Below are positions 34,109 to 43,416 of a DNA stretch of 64,000 bases, in pieces. Both the position numbers and the translations under genes were made by a program. Within the stretch, counting starts at the first letter, position 1. Each line of letters begins with the position of its first letter. The DNA is from an uncultured Litoreibacter sp. (GTDB lineage: Bacteria; Pseudomonadota; Alphaproteobacteria; Rhodobacterales; Rhodobacteraceae): contig CANLVO010000001.1 of assembly GCA_947494645.1 (NCBI GenBank), forward strand, positions 1,178,001-1,242,000. Direction: 5' to 3'. Below the pieces are notes generated by a model. That model saw only the letters and a list, made by a program, of their open reading frames with translations. It was not told the DNA's origin and did not search any database.

Positions 34109-34234
34109 ATGAAACGGATCGTTCTGGCGGTGGTGGCACTGGGTGCATTGGGCACAGTGTCGGCCTGCAACACGGTTGAAGGCGTCGCCGAAGACGTCAA
34201 GCAAACCAGCAAGGCCGTGCGCCGCGCCATTTAG
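34109..34234 (+). CDS. Entericidin-like small lipoprotein
   Basis: A 41-residue reading frame. The N-terminus MKRIVLAVVALGALGTVSAC is a lipoprotein signal with lipobox VSAC (Cys20), followed by NTVEGVAEDVKQTSKAVRRAI, the typical NTVxGxGxDV tail of entericidin EcnA/B proteins. AGAGGGAAAG lies just upstream of the ATG. Entericidins are outer-membrane lipoproteins tied to stress and cell lysis in E. coli; no role is known in this group. Confidence 0.85.
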   Translation: MKRIVLAVVALGALGTVSACNTVEGVAEDVKQTSKAVRRAI

Positions 34235-34306
34235 GCCTGCGACACTGCGCGCTCTTTTGAACAAGAGAGGTCGCGCTTAGTTGTTGATGGAAGGGAGCGT
34301 CTTTCC

Positions 34307-34765
34307 ATGACACCTTTGAATGACGCCTATTCGTGGCGCGTTGATGCCCGCGTGCCCGCGTTTGACGACGCAGGATCGCTGACCGTGATGGACGCGACCT
34401 GCGGGCTTTGTGCACGCGGGGCCAAGTGGATCTCCCGCAATGATACGGCGGGCGCATTTCGGATTATTCCAATTCAATCAGAGCTTGGCGCGGGACTGCT
34501 GCGCCATTTCGGGATGATCCCGGATGACCCCTTGTCCTGGCTCTATCTGGAGGATGGTCTGGGCTATAGCTCGCTGGATGCCACAATGATGGTGGGCCGC
34601 AAACTCGGGGGACGCTGGCGGGTTTTGGATGGGTTGCGGGTAGTTCCGAAGCCCCTGCGTGACGCTGCTTACTGGATGGTGGCGCGGAACCGCTACAAAA
34701 TCATGGGACGCGCGGATCTCTGTGCGATGCCGGACCCGGATGTGCAGCGCAGGTTGCTGCAGTGA
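34307..34765 (+). CDS. DCC-family thiol-disulfide oxidoreductase (DUF393)
   Basis: A 152-residue protein with the DCC signature VMDATCGLCARGAKW: Asp at the start and a C-x-x-C pair, as in the predicted thiol-disulfide oxidoreductases of DUF393. Downstream LYLEDGLGYSSLDATMMVGRKLGG and RYKIMGRADLC fit the family. It is cytoplasmic. The last 4 bp overlap the ATG of the following saccharopine dehydrogenase/DUF4166 gene, so the two are coupled. Confidence 0.85.
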   Translation: MTPLNDAYSWRVDARVPAFDDAGSLTVMDATCGLCARGAKWISRNDTAGAFRIIPIQSELGAGLLRHFGMIPDDPLSWLYLEDGLGYSSLDATMMVGRKLGGRWRVLDGLRVVPKPLRDAAYWMVARNRYKIMGRADLCAMPDPDVQRRLLQ

Positions 34766-36438
34766 AAGTCGTGATCCTTGGCGGCTATGGCGTCTTCGGC
34801 GGCAGGCTGGCGCGACTGTTATTGGGCGACGGCCTAAAGGTTGTTGTCGCAGGGCGGTCCTTGGCCAAGGCGGAGGCGTTCACGGCGGAGCACGGCGGTG
34901 AGGCGCTGCGCCTTGACCTGAGTGACGAAGCGGCGCTGCGCGACGTGCTTGAGCCGGGTGACGTTCTGGTCGACGCCGCGGGGCCGTTTCAGAGCTATGC
35001 AGATTACCGGGCCGCGCGGGTGGCTGTGGCGTGCGGCTGCCATGTGTTGGACCTGAGCGACGATGCTGAGTTCACAACAGGCATTTCTGAGTTGGACGCG
35101 GTGGCGACCGAGGCAGGCGTGACGGTGCTGTCCGGTGTGTCCTCCGTGCCTGCCTTGTCGAGCGCGGTGGTGGAGAAGCTGCGAAGCGGGTTGGAAGAGG
35201 TCACCCTAATCGATGCCGCGATCCTGCCGGGCAACCGCGCCCCGCGCGGGCGCTCTGTTATGGCGGCGATCCTGTCTCAGGTTGGACGACCCATGAAAGT
35301 TTGGCGCGGCGGTGCGTGGCGGAAGCAGTTGGCGTGGGCGGGCAATCAACCGAAAACGTTGCCGAAGGGGTTGCGCCGGGCGTCGTCGCCGATTGGCGCA
35401 CCAGATCTGGCCTTGTTTCCGGACGCATTCAGCGCGCGGTCAGTGCTGTTTCGCGCGGGGCTGGAATTGCCAGTGATGCATCACAGCCTCCGCGTTTTGG
35501 GATGGCTGCATCGCAAGGGGCTGCTGCCTAGGTTGGACCGCCTGACGACGCCGCTTTTGTGGGGAGCGGAGATGTTGAAACCCTTTGGATCGGACCAAGG
35601 CGGGATGGTGGTACGCGTCGCGGGGCGGCCTGCAGATGGCTCAGCACAGACGCGCGGCTGGCGGTTGCATATGGGGCAGGGACAGGGACCATTTGTGCCC
35701 GCCGTGCCTGCGTTGCTGATGATCCGACGGTTGATCGAGGGTGATGTTGCTGCGGGCGCTCGTCCGGCCATTGCCGAGTTCACCTTGAGCGAAGCGGAAG
35801 ACGCCTTGGCAGAGCTCGGCGGCAGTTTTGACGCGGAGGTTGAGCCCGCGACGCCGTTGTTCGAGCAGGCGCTTGGTCAGACCATATGGCGCACGATGCC
35901 TGCAAGCTGGCGGGCTGCGCATGACGTCTGGGATCTTCATGAGCTGTCTGGCATGGCGCGGGTGACACGGGGCAAAGGGGCCGCCGCCACGCTGATTGCC
36001 AAGCTGTTCCGGTTTCCCCCAGAGCGGGCAGAGACGCCTGTGCATGTGACAATGGAGCGGGTGGGCGAGACGGAGGTCTGGACACGCGACTTTGACGGGC
36101 AAAAGTTCCGTTCCGTGCTGTCACCAGCGGGAGACGGGGTCGTGCGGGAGCGGTTTGGTCCGTTTGCGTTTCAGATGTCGCTGCCCGTGGATCAAGGCGC
36201 TATGGGCATGCCGGTGACGCATGGGTGGTTTCTGGGCGTTCCTTTGCCCAAGGCGCTATTGCCCCGTTCAGAGACGCGGGAGTTTGACGAAGATGGCGTG
36301 TTTCAGTTTGACGTGAGGCTCAGCGCGCCGCTTGTCGGTCTGATCGTGCATTACCGCGGATGGCTTGAGCCGTCCGTCTATTCGGCAGCCTCGGCGGTCA
36401 GTGATGGCGGCGTGGAGGGGTCCTTGCCGTTCGGGTAG
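34762..36438 (+). CDS. Saccharopine dehydrogenase-like/DUF4166 fusion protein
   Basis: A 558-residue two-domain protein. Residues 1-140 form an NADP-binding Rossmann domain of the saccharopine dehydrogenase family (VVILGGYGVFGGRLARLL, GRSLAKAEAF, DAAGPFQSY). The C-terminal part (about 370-545) matches DUF4166: TMPASWRAAHDVWDLHE, FRFPPERAETPVHVTMER, and VRERFGPFAFQMSLPVD. Functions of the fused protein are unknown. The 3' end overlaps the convergent DUF502 gene by 61 bp. Confidence 0.85.
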   Translation: MKVVILGGYGVFGGRLARLLLGDGLKVVVAGRSLAKAEAFTAEHGGEALRLDLSDEAALRDVLEPGDVLVDAAGPFQSYADYRAARVAVACGCHVLDLSDDAEFTTGISELDAVATEAGVTVLSGVSSVPALSSAVVEKLRSGLEEVTLIDAAILPGNRAPRGRSVMAAILSQVGRPMKVWRGGAWRKQLAWAGNQPKTLPKGLRRASSPIGAPDLALFPDAFSARSVLFRAGLELPVMHHSLRVLGWLHRKGLLPRLDRLTTPLLWGAEMLKPFGSDQGGMVVRVAGRPADGSAQTRGWRLHMGQGQGPFVPAVPALLMIRRLIEGDVAAGARPAIAEFTLSEAEDALAELGGSFDAEVEPATPLFEQALGQTIWRTMPASWRAAHDVWDLHELSGMARVTRGKGAAATLIAKLFRFPPERAETPVHVTMERVGETEVWTRDFDGQKFRSVLSPAGDGVVRERFGPFAFQMSLPVDQGAMGMPVTHGWFLGVPLPKALLPRSETREFDEDGVFQFDVRLSAPLVGLIVHYRGWLEPSVYSAASAVSDGGVEGSLPFG

Positions 36439-37115
36439 ACCAGCCCGGCGGAGATCACCAGTTTGGCTGCGTCTTCTACTGACATCTCGAGCTCGATCAC
36501 GTCGCTTCGCGGCACGAAAAGCAAAAAGCCTGACGTGGGGTTTGGCGTGGTCGGCAAGAAGACAGAGACCTTCTGGTCTTCGACCGGAATGCCAGCCGCA
36601 ACCTCGCCCTTGGCAGAGGTCGAGATAAAGGCGATGGCCCAGATGCCGCGACGGGGGTATTCAACCAGGCAGGCCTTATCAAACGAGGTGTCGCGCTGAG
36701 AAAACACTGTCTCCGCGATTTGTTTGACCCCGGAATAGATGGAGCGGACGACGGGCATTCGGTCGACGAGGTTCTCGCCAAAGCGCAGCAGGGACCGACC
36801 CAGAAACCCTTTGGTGATCCAACCAACAATGGCGGTGAAGAACAGAAAGATCACCACGCCGATGCCGCGGACGTTCACGCTGATGCGGTTTTCGGGGTAG
36901 CCCATGGCCCAGTTGACGAGCTCTTCGGGGTGGTAGGCGCGCGGGATGAACGGCCAGACCCAGCTGTCGATCCAGCCGACGACGGTCCAGATCAGCCAAA
37001 GCGTCATCCCGATGGGTGCGACGACGATCAGGCCTGCCAGAAAATTACTGCGCAGGCGCGAGAAACGGCCGGGGCGGCGGCGCTTGATATCGGCAGGTGG
37101 CTGAGTGTCAGGCAT
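36378..37115 (-). CDS. DUF502 family membrane protein
   Basis: A 245-residue inner-membrane protein. Two transmembrane helices are visible: LAGLIVVAPIGMTLWLIWTV (about 29-48) and VVIFLFFTAIVGWITKGFL (about 88-106). YSGVKQIAETVF and LVEYPRRGIWAIAFIS are the DUF502 signatures. The function is unknown; it may be a plant-COV-like or exported-protein partner. The final 61 bp are shared, antisense, with the DUF4166 gene. Confidence 0.88.
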   Translation of the reverse strand: MPDTQPPADIKRRRPGRFSRLRSNFLAGLIVVAPIGMTLWLIWTVVGWIDSWVWPFIPRAYHPEELVNWAMGYPENRISVNVRGIGVVIFLFFTAIVGWITKGFLGRSLLRFGENLVDRMPVVRSIYSGVKQIAETVFSQRDTSFDKACLVEYPRRGIWAIAFISTSAKGEVAAGIPVEDQKVSVFLPTTPNPTSGFLLFVPRSDVIELEMSVEDAAKLVISAGLVYPNGKDPSTPPSLTAEAAE

Positions 37116-37221
37116 GGTGGTCCGGGCCAGTTCGAAAATCCTACTGGACCAACCTAAAGACGCAGGACACCCTATACAAGCGGGGTTCCGCGCAACTCTG
37201 TGTTTTGAATTACAATGTTAT

Positions 37222-38130
37222 CTATGTGCCCATCGCTGCGGCGATCTGGGCTGCCAGACGTGCATTGTTGCGCACCAGTGCGATATTGGTGTCCAGCGAC
37301 CGGCCCTCGGTCAGCTCGAATATCCGTTTAAGCAGGAAGGGCGTCACGGATTTCGCGGTGATCTTCTGCTCGTCGGCCTCGCGCAAAGCCTGCTCGATCA
37401 TCGGCGTTATCTCGGCCTGTGGAATTTCTGCCTCTGGCGGAACCGGGTTGGCGATCAGCTGACCGCCGGGCAGGTTGAGAGCGACACGCATCTGATGCGC
37501 CTTGGCGATCTCGGCGGCGCTGTCCAGACGTTGTGGGGCTTGCAGGTCGGACATCGTCGACCAGAACGCCGGCAGGTGATCCTGACCATAGGCAATGACC
37601 GGCACACCGAGGGTTTCGAGCACCTCAAGCGTTTTGGGAATGTCGAGGATGGCCTTTGCCCCAGCGGCCACCACAGTGACGGGGGTTTGAGCTAGTTCTT
37701 GCAGATCAGCGGAGATATCAAAACTCAGCTCTGCGCCGCGATGCACGCCGCCAATGCCGCCGGTGGCGAAGACGTGGATGCCCGCCAGATGCGCCGCGAT
37801 CATGGTGGCGGCGACTGTTGTAGCCCCGGTGCCCTTGGTCGAGAGGCACAGCGCCATATCGGCGCGTGAAAGTTTCGCCGCGTCCGGGCGTTGGGCGAGA
37901 TCTTCCAGTTGCGCGTCCTCAAGGCCGATATGCAGCGTGCCGTCCAAGACGGCGATGGTGGCCGGGACTGCGCCTTCCTGGCGGATCAACTGCTCTACAC
38001 CGCGAGCCATTTCAAGGTTTTGCGGATAGGGCATCCCGTGGGTGATGATGGTGCTTTCCAGCGCCACAACGGGCCGGCCTGCTGTCTGGGCGGCGGCGAC
38101 TTCCGTTGAACGGATCATGGGGAGCGTCAT
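37222..38130 (-). CDS. psuG: Pseudouridine-5'-phosphate glycosidase PsuG
   Basis: Cleaves the C-C glycosidic bond of pseudouridine-5'-phosphate to uracil and ribose-5-phosphate. The N-terminus VVALESTIITHGMPYPQN and the segments ATIAVLDGTLHIGL, STKGTGATTVAATMIAAH, VFATGGIGGVHRGAE and TLGVPVIAYG are characteristic. 302 residues. Its ATG overlaps the psuK stop by 4 bp, so it follows psuK in one operon. Confidence 0.95.
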   Translation of the reverse strand: MTLPMIRSTEVAAAQTAGRPVVALESTIITHGMPYPQNLEMARGVEQLIRQEGAVPATIAVLDGTLHIGLEDAQLEDLAQRPDAAKLSRADMALCLSTKGTGATTVAATMIAAHLAGIHVFATGGIGGVHRGAELSFDISADLQELAQTPVTVVAAGAKAILDIPKTLEVLETLGVPVIAYGQDHLPAFWSTMSDLQAPQRLDSAAEIAKAHQMRVALNLPGGQLIANPVPPEAEIPQAEITPMIEQALREADEQKITAKSVTPFLLKRIFELTEGRSLDTNIALVRNNARLAAQIAAAMGT

Positions 38131-39008
38131 TTATAGGTTTCTCCGGAAATGTAGATCGCGGCCGCCTCTAGTGCCCGGGCGAGGGCCGTTTCAGTATCAG
38201 CGCCCTGCGCCTCCGAGGCGATATGAGCCGCCATGAATGTATCGCCTGCGCCAGTGACCCGCGTGACCAGAACCTCGGGCGGTGTCAGCGTGACCAGCGC
38301 GTCATCGCTGGCGATGGAGGCCGGTCTGGGCCCGTCAGTGACGACGGCTCTGTAGGCGCCTTTGTCTTTCAGCGCCTGGGCTGCGTCAGCAGCGGAATTG
38401 ACAGGGCGGTGGAGCAGAAGCGCAGCTTCTTCGGTGTTCACGTAAAGCGTGGCCTTGCCGCCCGTCAGGAACGGCATCAGCCGTTCGGCTTTACCGGGGG
38501 AGGCGGGGGCGACGCGCAGGTCAGTCTCTGCAAACTCGGGCGCGTGGGCGATTTGCTCCAGCAGTGCTGTGGTCAGATTGCCGTCCAGCGCCACGATACC
38601 GTCCCAGCCCTTCAGCGCGCCTTGGGTGAGCGGCAACAGGATCTTGTCGCCTGCAGCTTCCAGCGAGTGCGCATCGGCGACAGCGGCGATTAACCCGTTG
38701 GCGCCCTCTACGGCCATGTAGCGGTCGGTGGGCAGATCCTCGGACCGGTAAATGTGGGAGGCGTCGACACCGAGCCTTGTACAGGCGCGGATCAGTTCGG
38801 CCCCTTCATCGTCTTGGCCCACAGCGGCCAGCAGCGCAGGGTGCAGCCCATAGGCTTTCAGCGCCATCGCGATATTCATCGCGACGCCGCCCGGAATGCG
38901 GGTGATCCGGCCCGGCACGTCGGAGCCTACATGCATATGGGCCGTGGCGCGCCCGATGATGTCCCACAGGACCGCGCCGATGCACAGGATGTCAGGGTGT
39001 TTGCTCAT
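38127..39008 (-). CDS. psuK: PfkB-family pseudouridine kinase PsuK
   Basis: Phosphorylates pseudouridine to supply PsuG. 293 residues with the PfkB fold: GGVAMNIAMALKAYG near the N-terminus and the C-terminal ATP/anion-hole signature VTRVTGAGDTFMAAHIA with the catalytic Asp. The kinase substrate is inferred from coupling with psuG (4-bp overlap). Together they salvage pseudouridine from RNA turnover. Confidence 0.9.
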   Translation of the reverse strand: MSKHPDILCIGAVLWDIIGRATAHMHVGSDVPGRITRIPGGVAMNIAMALKAYGLHPALLAAVGQDDEGAELIRACTRLGVDASHIYRSEDLPTDRYMAVEGANGLIAAVADAHSLEAAGDKILLPLTQGALKGWDGIVALDGNLTTALLEQIAHAPEFAETDLRVAPASPGKAERLMPFLTGGKATLYVNTEEAALLLHRPVNSAADAAQALKDKGAYRAVVTDGPRPASIASDDALVTLTPPEVLVTRVTGAGDTFMAAHIASEAQGADTETALARALEAAAIYISGETYK

Positions 39009-39052
39009 CCGCTCTTCTTGTCGTCAAAGCCGGAAAGACACAAGCGCTGCCA

Positions 39053-39652
39053 TCACCGTTGAAAAAGCAATTTCACGTAGCTGCGAAACATCAGGACCTG
39101 TCGGGCGGAGGCTTTGGGGTCGCCCACAGCTTTTGAAAGGATGATGCCACCCTCAACAACCCCGCTGAGCATATCGGCGAGATCCGTGAGGTTGACCTTG
39201 TCTTTCGGCGGGTACGTCTCGGCGATGGTTTGAAACATCGTCTCGAACCGGTTGCGCCAGCCCAGCAATGCGCGGCGGTTGGCCTCGTGGACCTGCGTGT
39301 TGAACAGGCGGGATTGGTAGCAGGACGTGGCCACCAGACAGCCCGGATGCCCGCCGGGGATATCGTCCAGCAGTTCTGCCAGCAGTTTGAGTCCGATCAG
39401 CATCGCCTGCAGCGGATCGTCGGACAGATCTTCCGCGCGGGAGAAGATGTCGTCAAAGAGCTGATCCTCGGCCTCGATGTAGCGATCCAGCAGGGCGAGA
39501 GCGAGGGCGTTCTTATCGTGAAAATGGTAAAAGAAGCCGCCCTTGGTGATCTCGGCCTCGGCGGTAATCTCTTCGATGGACGTGGCCTCGAACCCTTTTG
39601 CGAGAATGCCCCTCTCGGCGATATCGAGGATACGTGTGCGTGTCTCCGTCAT
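39053..39652 (-). CDS. TetR/AcrR family transcriptional regulator
   Basis: A 199-residue regulator. The N-terminal helix-turn-helix reads TRTRILDIAERGILAKGF, then ITKGGFFYHFHDKNALALA. The C-terminal helical domain (ligand binding) resembles TetR_C with the LLELLDDIPGGHPGCLVATSCY core. The ATG at 39652 with AGGTGG upstream is preferred over an upstream opening at 39817. It is divergent from the homocysteine methyltransferase/GNAT pair, with an operator-like palindrome between them, so it probably represses itself and that pair. Confidence 0.88.
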   Translation of the reverse strand: MTETRTRILDIAERGILAKGFEATSIEEITAEAEITKGGFFYHFHDKNALALALLDRYIEAEDQLFDDIFSRAEDLSDDPLQAMLIGLKLLAELLDDIPGGHPGCLVATSCYQSRLFNTQVHEANRRALLGWRNRFETMFQTIAETYPPKDKVNLTDLADMLSGVVEGGIILSKAVGDPKASARQVLMFRSYVKLLFQR

Positions 39653-39669
39653 GTGCCACCTGAGTTTTG

Positions 39670-39686
39670 CTGTACCTATGGTATAG
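39670..39686. promoter_or_regulatory. Predicted TetR-type operator
   Basis: The 17-bp inverted repeat CTGTACC-TAT-GGTATAG has 6 of 7 arm positions matched. It lies 18 bp upstream of the TetR ATG, in the shared region with the divergent methyltransferase gene, and overlaps a TATAGT -10-like hexamer. Confidence 0.55.
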
Positions 39687-39853
39687 TAGATGCAGTTCGA
39701 GCGGCAATATACGGGATGTGAAACGCGCGAAGCCTCTGAAAAGGTTGCGCATTTCGGGGCTGGTGCGCTGCACCGCAAGACCACTAGGCCTATCGCCGCG
39801 GCTCCGCGATACAGCATCCTGCAAAACGAACCTGTTATTTGATTGGAGTTTCC

Positions 39854-40795
39854 ATGAATACGTCAATTCAAGAGCTGATGTCCTCCGACCGCCCGTACCT
39901 TACCGATGGCGGGCTGGAGACCTCTATGATTTTCCACGAAGGCTTTGACCTGCCGCATTTCGCAGCCTTCCCGTTGCTCAAGACGGAGGCCGGGCGGACC
40001 GCGCTCAAGGCCTATTACGAGCGGTTTCTGGGTATCGCAGAACAGTCGGGACGTGGATTTGTCCTCGACACGCCGACATGGCGCGCGGGCATGGCGTGGA
40101 CCGGGCATTTCGAATTCAGCGATGCTGAGATGGCCGAAGTGAACAAGGACGCCGTCGCATGGTGCCAAGCGCTGCGTGACACGTGGGCGGAGCGTGTGGG
40201 GTCTATCGTCATCAACGGGCAAGTCGGTCCGGCGGGCGATGCCTACGAGGTTGATCAAGCATTGTCTGAGCAGGATGCGCTTGAGGTCCATCGCGGCCAA
40301 TTGAAAGCTTTGGCGGAAGCAGGCGCGGACCTGGCCAGCGCGATGACGCTTGGCGCGGCCAGTGAAGCCATCGGCATCGCCCGTGCGGCCAAATCGGTGG
40401 ACATACCACTGGTGATTGCGTTCACCACTGAGACCGATGGCAATTTGCCGAATGGTCAAGCGTTGAACGACGCGATCGCCGAAGTGGATGCAGCCACCGA
40501 CGCAAGCCCTCTTTTCTACATGATCAACTGCGCCCATCCGGATCATTTCAAGACCCGTCTGACCGGCAATGGTTGGCTGGAACGCATCGGCGGGGTCCGG
40601 GCCAACGCCTCGCGGCAGAGCCATGCGGAGCTGGATGCCTGTACCGTTTTGGATGACGGCAACCCGGCAGAGTTTGGTGATCTGAATGCGGCCTTGTCCC
40701 AGATGTTACCCAGCTTGCGCGTGCTTGGCGGATGTTGCGGCACGGATCACCGCCATGTGGGTGAGGTAGCGGCCAAGGAAGGGGTCGCGGCATGA
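39854..40795 (+). CDS. Homocysteine S-methyltransferase family protein
   Basis: A 313-residue methyltransferase of the zinc-dependent homocysteine S-methyltransferase fold. LTDGGLETSMIF at the start and zinc ligands in NCAHPDHF (Cys) and GGCCGTDHRH (CC) near the C-terminus are intact. Family members use S-methylmethionine, betaine or a methylated thiol as donor; the donor is not determined here. ATG at 39854 preceded by TGGAG; the TTG at 39839 is less likely. It overlaps the following GNAT gene by 4 bp. Confidence 0.88.
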   Translation: MNTSIQELMSSDRPYLTDGGLETSMIFHEGFDLPHFAAFPLLKTEAGRTALKAYYERFLGIAEQSGRGFVLDTPTWRAGMAWTGHFEFSDAEMAEVNKDAVAWCQALRDTWAERVGSIVINGQVGPAGDAYEVDQALSEQDALEVHRGQLKALAEAGADLASAMTLGAASEAIGIARAAKSVDIPLVIAFTTETDGNLPNGQALNDAIAEVDAATDASPLFYMINCAHPDHFKTRLTGNGWLERIGGVRANASRQSHAELDACTVLDDGNPAEFGDLNAALSQMLPSLRVLGGCCGTDHRHVGEVAAKEGVAA

Positions 40796-41361
40796 GCATG
40801 ACGTTGAGACCCGCCCGGAAAACCGACGCGGCGGAGCTGGCGCAACTGGTCAACATGGCCGGGGAAGGGATGCCTTTGGCGCTTTGGACGGGGATGGCAG
40901 AGGAGGGCCAGGACCCTTGGGAGGTCGGCAAGGCCCGTGCTGAGCGCGATGAGGGATCCTTTTCGTGGCGCAACGCGGTCGTGGCGGAGGTTGACGGTGC
41001 AGTGGCCGGGATGGTGATCACCTATAAGACGGCCGCGGAGCCGGAGGAGATCACGCCCGATACACCACCGGTGTTTGTCCCGCTCATCGCGTTGGAGAAC
41101 AAGGCGCCGGAGACCTGCTATGTCAATGTGCTGGCCACCATGCCCCAGCACCGACGCAAGGGCGTCGCGCGCCAATTGATGGCCCAAGCGGAGGAGGGCA
41201 AGCCTGCCAACGGCATGTCCCTGATTGTCGCCGAAGGCAACGCCACGGCGCGGGCGTTCTACGAAGGCCTAGGCTATCGTGAAACCGCGCGGGCGGCAGT
41301 GGTGGAGGGCGAGGGCTGGCGCACCGATCACAAGGACTGGATCCTGATCAACAAACGCTAG
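40792..41361 (+). CDS. GNAT family N-acetyltransferase
   Basis: A 189-residue acetyltransferase. The acetyl-CoA site QHRRKGVARQLM (motif A) and the following ATARAFYEGLGYRETARAAVV (motif B) are clear. The substrate is unknown. It overlaps the methyltransferase gene at ATGA and belongs to the TetR-controlled pair. A strong hairpin follows. Confidence 0.88.
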   Translation: MSMTLRPARKTDAAELAQLVNMAGEGMPLALWTGMAEEGQDPWEVGKARAERDEGSFSWRNAVVAEVDGAVAGMVITYKTAAEPEEITPDTPPVFVPLIALENKAPETCYVNVLATMPQHRRKGVARQLMAQAEEGKPANGMSLIVAEGNATARAFYEGLGYRETARAAVVEGEGWRTDHKDWILINKR

Positions 41362-41369
41362 ACCGGAAT

Positions 41370-41408
41370 CGCCCCTGCCATGCAACAAAGGCTTGCGGGG
41401 CAGGGGCG
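41370..41408 (+). terminator. Hairpin after the GNAT gene, upstream of rpsB
   Basis: A perfect 10-bp stem CGCCCCTGCC (41370-41379) and GGCAGGGGCG (41399-41408) with a 19-nt loop and a short T-run. It starts 9 bp past the GNAT stop. A promoter for rpsB overlaps it: TTGCGG-17 bp-TATACG near 41393-41421 fits a sigma-70 promoter. Confidence 0.65.
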
Positions 41409-41536
41409 TTTGACCTATACGGCGCTCACTTCACAGGCGGGGTCGGGCCTTGCGGGGAGAAATCCCGCATCGGTCCACCGGTTGAGCATCTGCTCTGACA
41501 CCCCGCCGAGGATTGAAACCGGAAAGGAAAACGGAC

Positions 41537-42400
41537 ATGGCTTTGCCAGAATTCTCGCTCCGTCAGCTTTTGGAAGCTGGCGTACACTTTGGTCACCAGA
41601 CCGCACGTTGGAACCCTCGCATGGACCCGTATATCTACGGCTCCAAGAACGGGATCCACATCATGGACCTCACACAAACCGTACCGATGCTGGACCAAGC
41701 ACTGCAGGTTGTGCGCGACACCACCGCAAAAGGCGGCCGCGTGCTGTTCGTTGGCACCAAGCGTCAGGCCCAGCGCCCGATTGCAGAAGCCGCTGAAAAA
41801 TGCGCGCAGTATTACATGAACCACCGTTGGCTCGGCGGCACGCTGACCAACTGGAAAACCGTGTCGAACTCGATCTCGCGTCTGAAGAAGATCGACGAAG
41901 CCATGGAAACCGGGTTCTCCGGCCTGACCAAGAAAGAGCGTCTGGGCATGGAGCGCGACCAAGGCAAGCTGCAAGCCTCACTGGGCGGTATCCGCGAGAT
42001 GGGTGGCACACCTGACTTGCTGTTCGTCATCGACGTGAACAAGGAAGACCTTGCCATTGCCGAAGCCAAGAAGCTGGGCATTCCGGTGATTGCGGTTGTG
42101 GACAGCAACTGTTCCCCTGACGGCATCGACTACCTGATCCCGGGCAATGACGACGCCTCGCGTGCGATTGCGCTTTATACCGATCTGGTTGCCCGCGCGG
42201 CGCTGGACGGCATGCAGGCCCAAATGGGCAATGCCGGTGTTGATCTGGGTGCGTCCGAAGAAGCTCCGGTTGAGGAAGCCGTCGCGGACATGCCGCTGGG
42301 TGGCGCGTCTGATGAAGCTGCTGCCAACGACGCCGTCGCCAAAGAAGGCGTGCTGGACATCGAAAGCACCAAAGAGACCGTCGAAGCCGCCAAAGAGTAA
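41537..42400 (+). CDS. rpsB: 30S ribosomal protein S2
   Basis: Small-subunit protein on the back of the 30S head-body junction. 287 residues; starts [21 protein letters not shown], followed by [12 protein letters not shown], and [29 protein letters not shown]. An acidic C-terminal extension (about 240-287, [18 protein letters not shown]) is beyond the E. coli core length. The ATG at 41537 is chosen because GAAAGGAAAA lies just upstream; the frame opens earlier at 41513. It is followed by tsf after 80 bp. Confidence 0.97.
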   Translation: MALPEFSLRQLLEAGVHFGHQTARWNPRMDPYIYGSKNGIHIMDLTQTVPMLDQALQVVRDTTAKGGRVLFVGTKRQAQRPIAEAAEKCAQYYMNHRWLGGTLTNWKTVSNSISRLKKIDEAMETGFSGLTKKERLGMERDQGKLQASLGGIREMGGTPDLLFVIDVNKEDLAIAEAKKLGIPVIAVVDSNCSPDGIDYLIPGNDDASRAIALYTDLVARAALDGMQAQMGNAGVDLGASEEAPVEEAVADMPLGGASDEAAANDAVAKEGVLDIESTKETVEAAKE

Positions 42401-42480
42401 GGCGCACGACATCGCTTTTGCCGAAGGCGGGGCCAGACCTGCCTTCGGGACCGAAACACAAATCACAGGAGATCCATGAG

Positions 42481-43356
42481 ATGGCGATTACCGCTGCAAT
42501 GGTGAAAGAACTGCGCGACAGCACAGGCGCAGGCATGATGGACGCGAAGAAAGCGTTGACCGAAAACGATGGCGACATGGACGCTGCAGTTGACTGGCTG
42601 CGTACCAAGGGCCTCGCGAAAGCTGCCAAGAAGTCCGGCCGCACCGCGGCGGAAGGTCTGGTTGCCGTGAACACTGATGGTGGCGTTGGCGTTGCTGTAG
42701 AGGTGAACTCCGAGACTGACTTCGTGGGCAAGAACGCCGAATTCCAGGAAATGGTCGCGGGTATCGCCACGGCCGCGCTTGGCGTGTCCGATGTCGAGGC
42801 GCTGAAGGCGGCTGATATGGGCGGTAAATCCGTCGAAGCCACCGTGACCGACAAAGTCGCCACAATCGGCGAGAACATGTCCGTGCGCCGCATGGCACGT
42901 CTGGAGGGCACGTCTGTTGTCTCCTACGTGCACAACGCGGCGACCGCAGGCATGGGCAAGATCGGCGTGCTGGTTGCGCTGTCTGGCGACAACGAGGCGT
43001 TCGGCAAGCAGGTTGCGATGCACGTCGCCGCAGTGAACCCGGCGTCCCTGTCTGAGGCAGATCTTGACCCGGCCGTTGTTGAAAAAGAGAAGCAGGTTCA
43101 AATGGACATTGCCCGCGAAAGCGGCAAGCCAGAAGCGGTGATCGAAAAGATGATCGTGGGCCGGATGAAGAAATACATGGCTGAGGTCACTTTGCTGAAC
43201 CAGTCCTTCGTCGTGAACCCTGACCTGACCGTGGGTGCCGCCGCCAAAGAAGCTGGCGTCGAGATCACCGGCTTTGTCCGCCTGGAAGTCGGCGAAGGCA
43301 TCGAGAAGAAAGAAGAGAACTTCGCAGAAGAGGTTGCTGCAGCCCTGAAAGGGTAA
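42481..43356 (+). CDS. tsf: Elongation factor Ts
   Basis: GDP exchange factor for EF-Tu. 291 residues: [27 protein letters not shown], the core [10 protein letters not shown], and [14 protein letters not shown] at 42481 with ACAGGAGATCC upstream; the earlier in-frame opening at 42418 overlaps the rpsB 3' region and is not used. It shares an operon with rpsB and ends in a strong terminator. Confidence 0.97.
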   Translation: MAITAAMVKELRDSTGAGMMDAKKALTENDGDMDAAVDWLRTKGLAKAAKKSGRTAAEGLVAVNTDGGVGVAVEVNSETDFVGKNAEFQEMVAGIATAALGVSDVEALKAADMGGKSVEATVTDKVATIGENMSVRRMARLEGTSVVSYVHNAATAGMGKIGVLVALSGDNEAFGKQVAMHVAAVNPASLSEADLDPAVVEKEKQVQMDIARESGKPEAVIEKMIVGRMKKYMAEVTLLNQSFVVNPDLTVGAAAKEAGVEITGFVRLEVGEGIEKKEENFAEEVAAALKG

Positions 43357-43382
43357 CCCGCACTTTCTTTCGGAAGATTAGG

Positions 43383-43416
43383 AACGGCGTTGAGGTCTCC
43401 CTCAACGCCGTTTTTT
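43383..43416 (+). terminator. Rho-independent terminator of rpsB-tsf
   Basis: A perfect 13-bp stem AACGGCGTTGAGG (43383-43395) and CCTCAACGCCGTT (43400-43412) with loop TCTC, followed by a six-T run. It lies 27 bp past the tsf stop. Confidence 0.95.
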
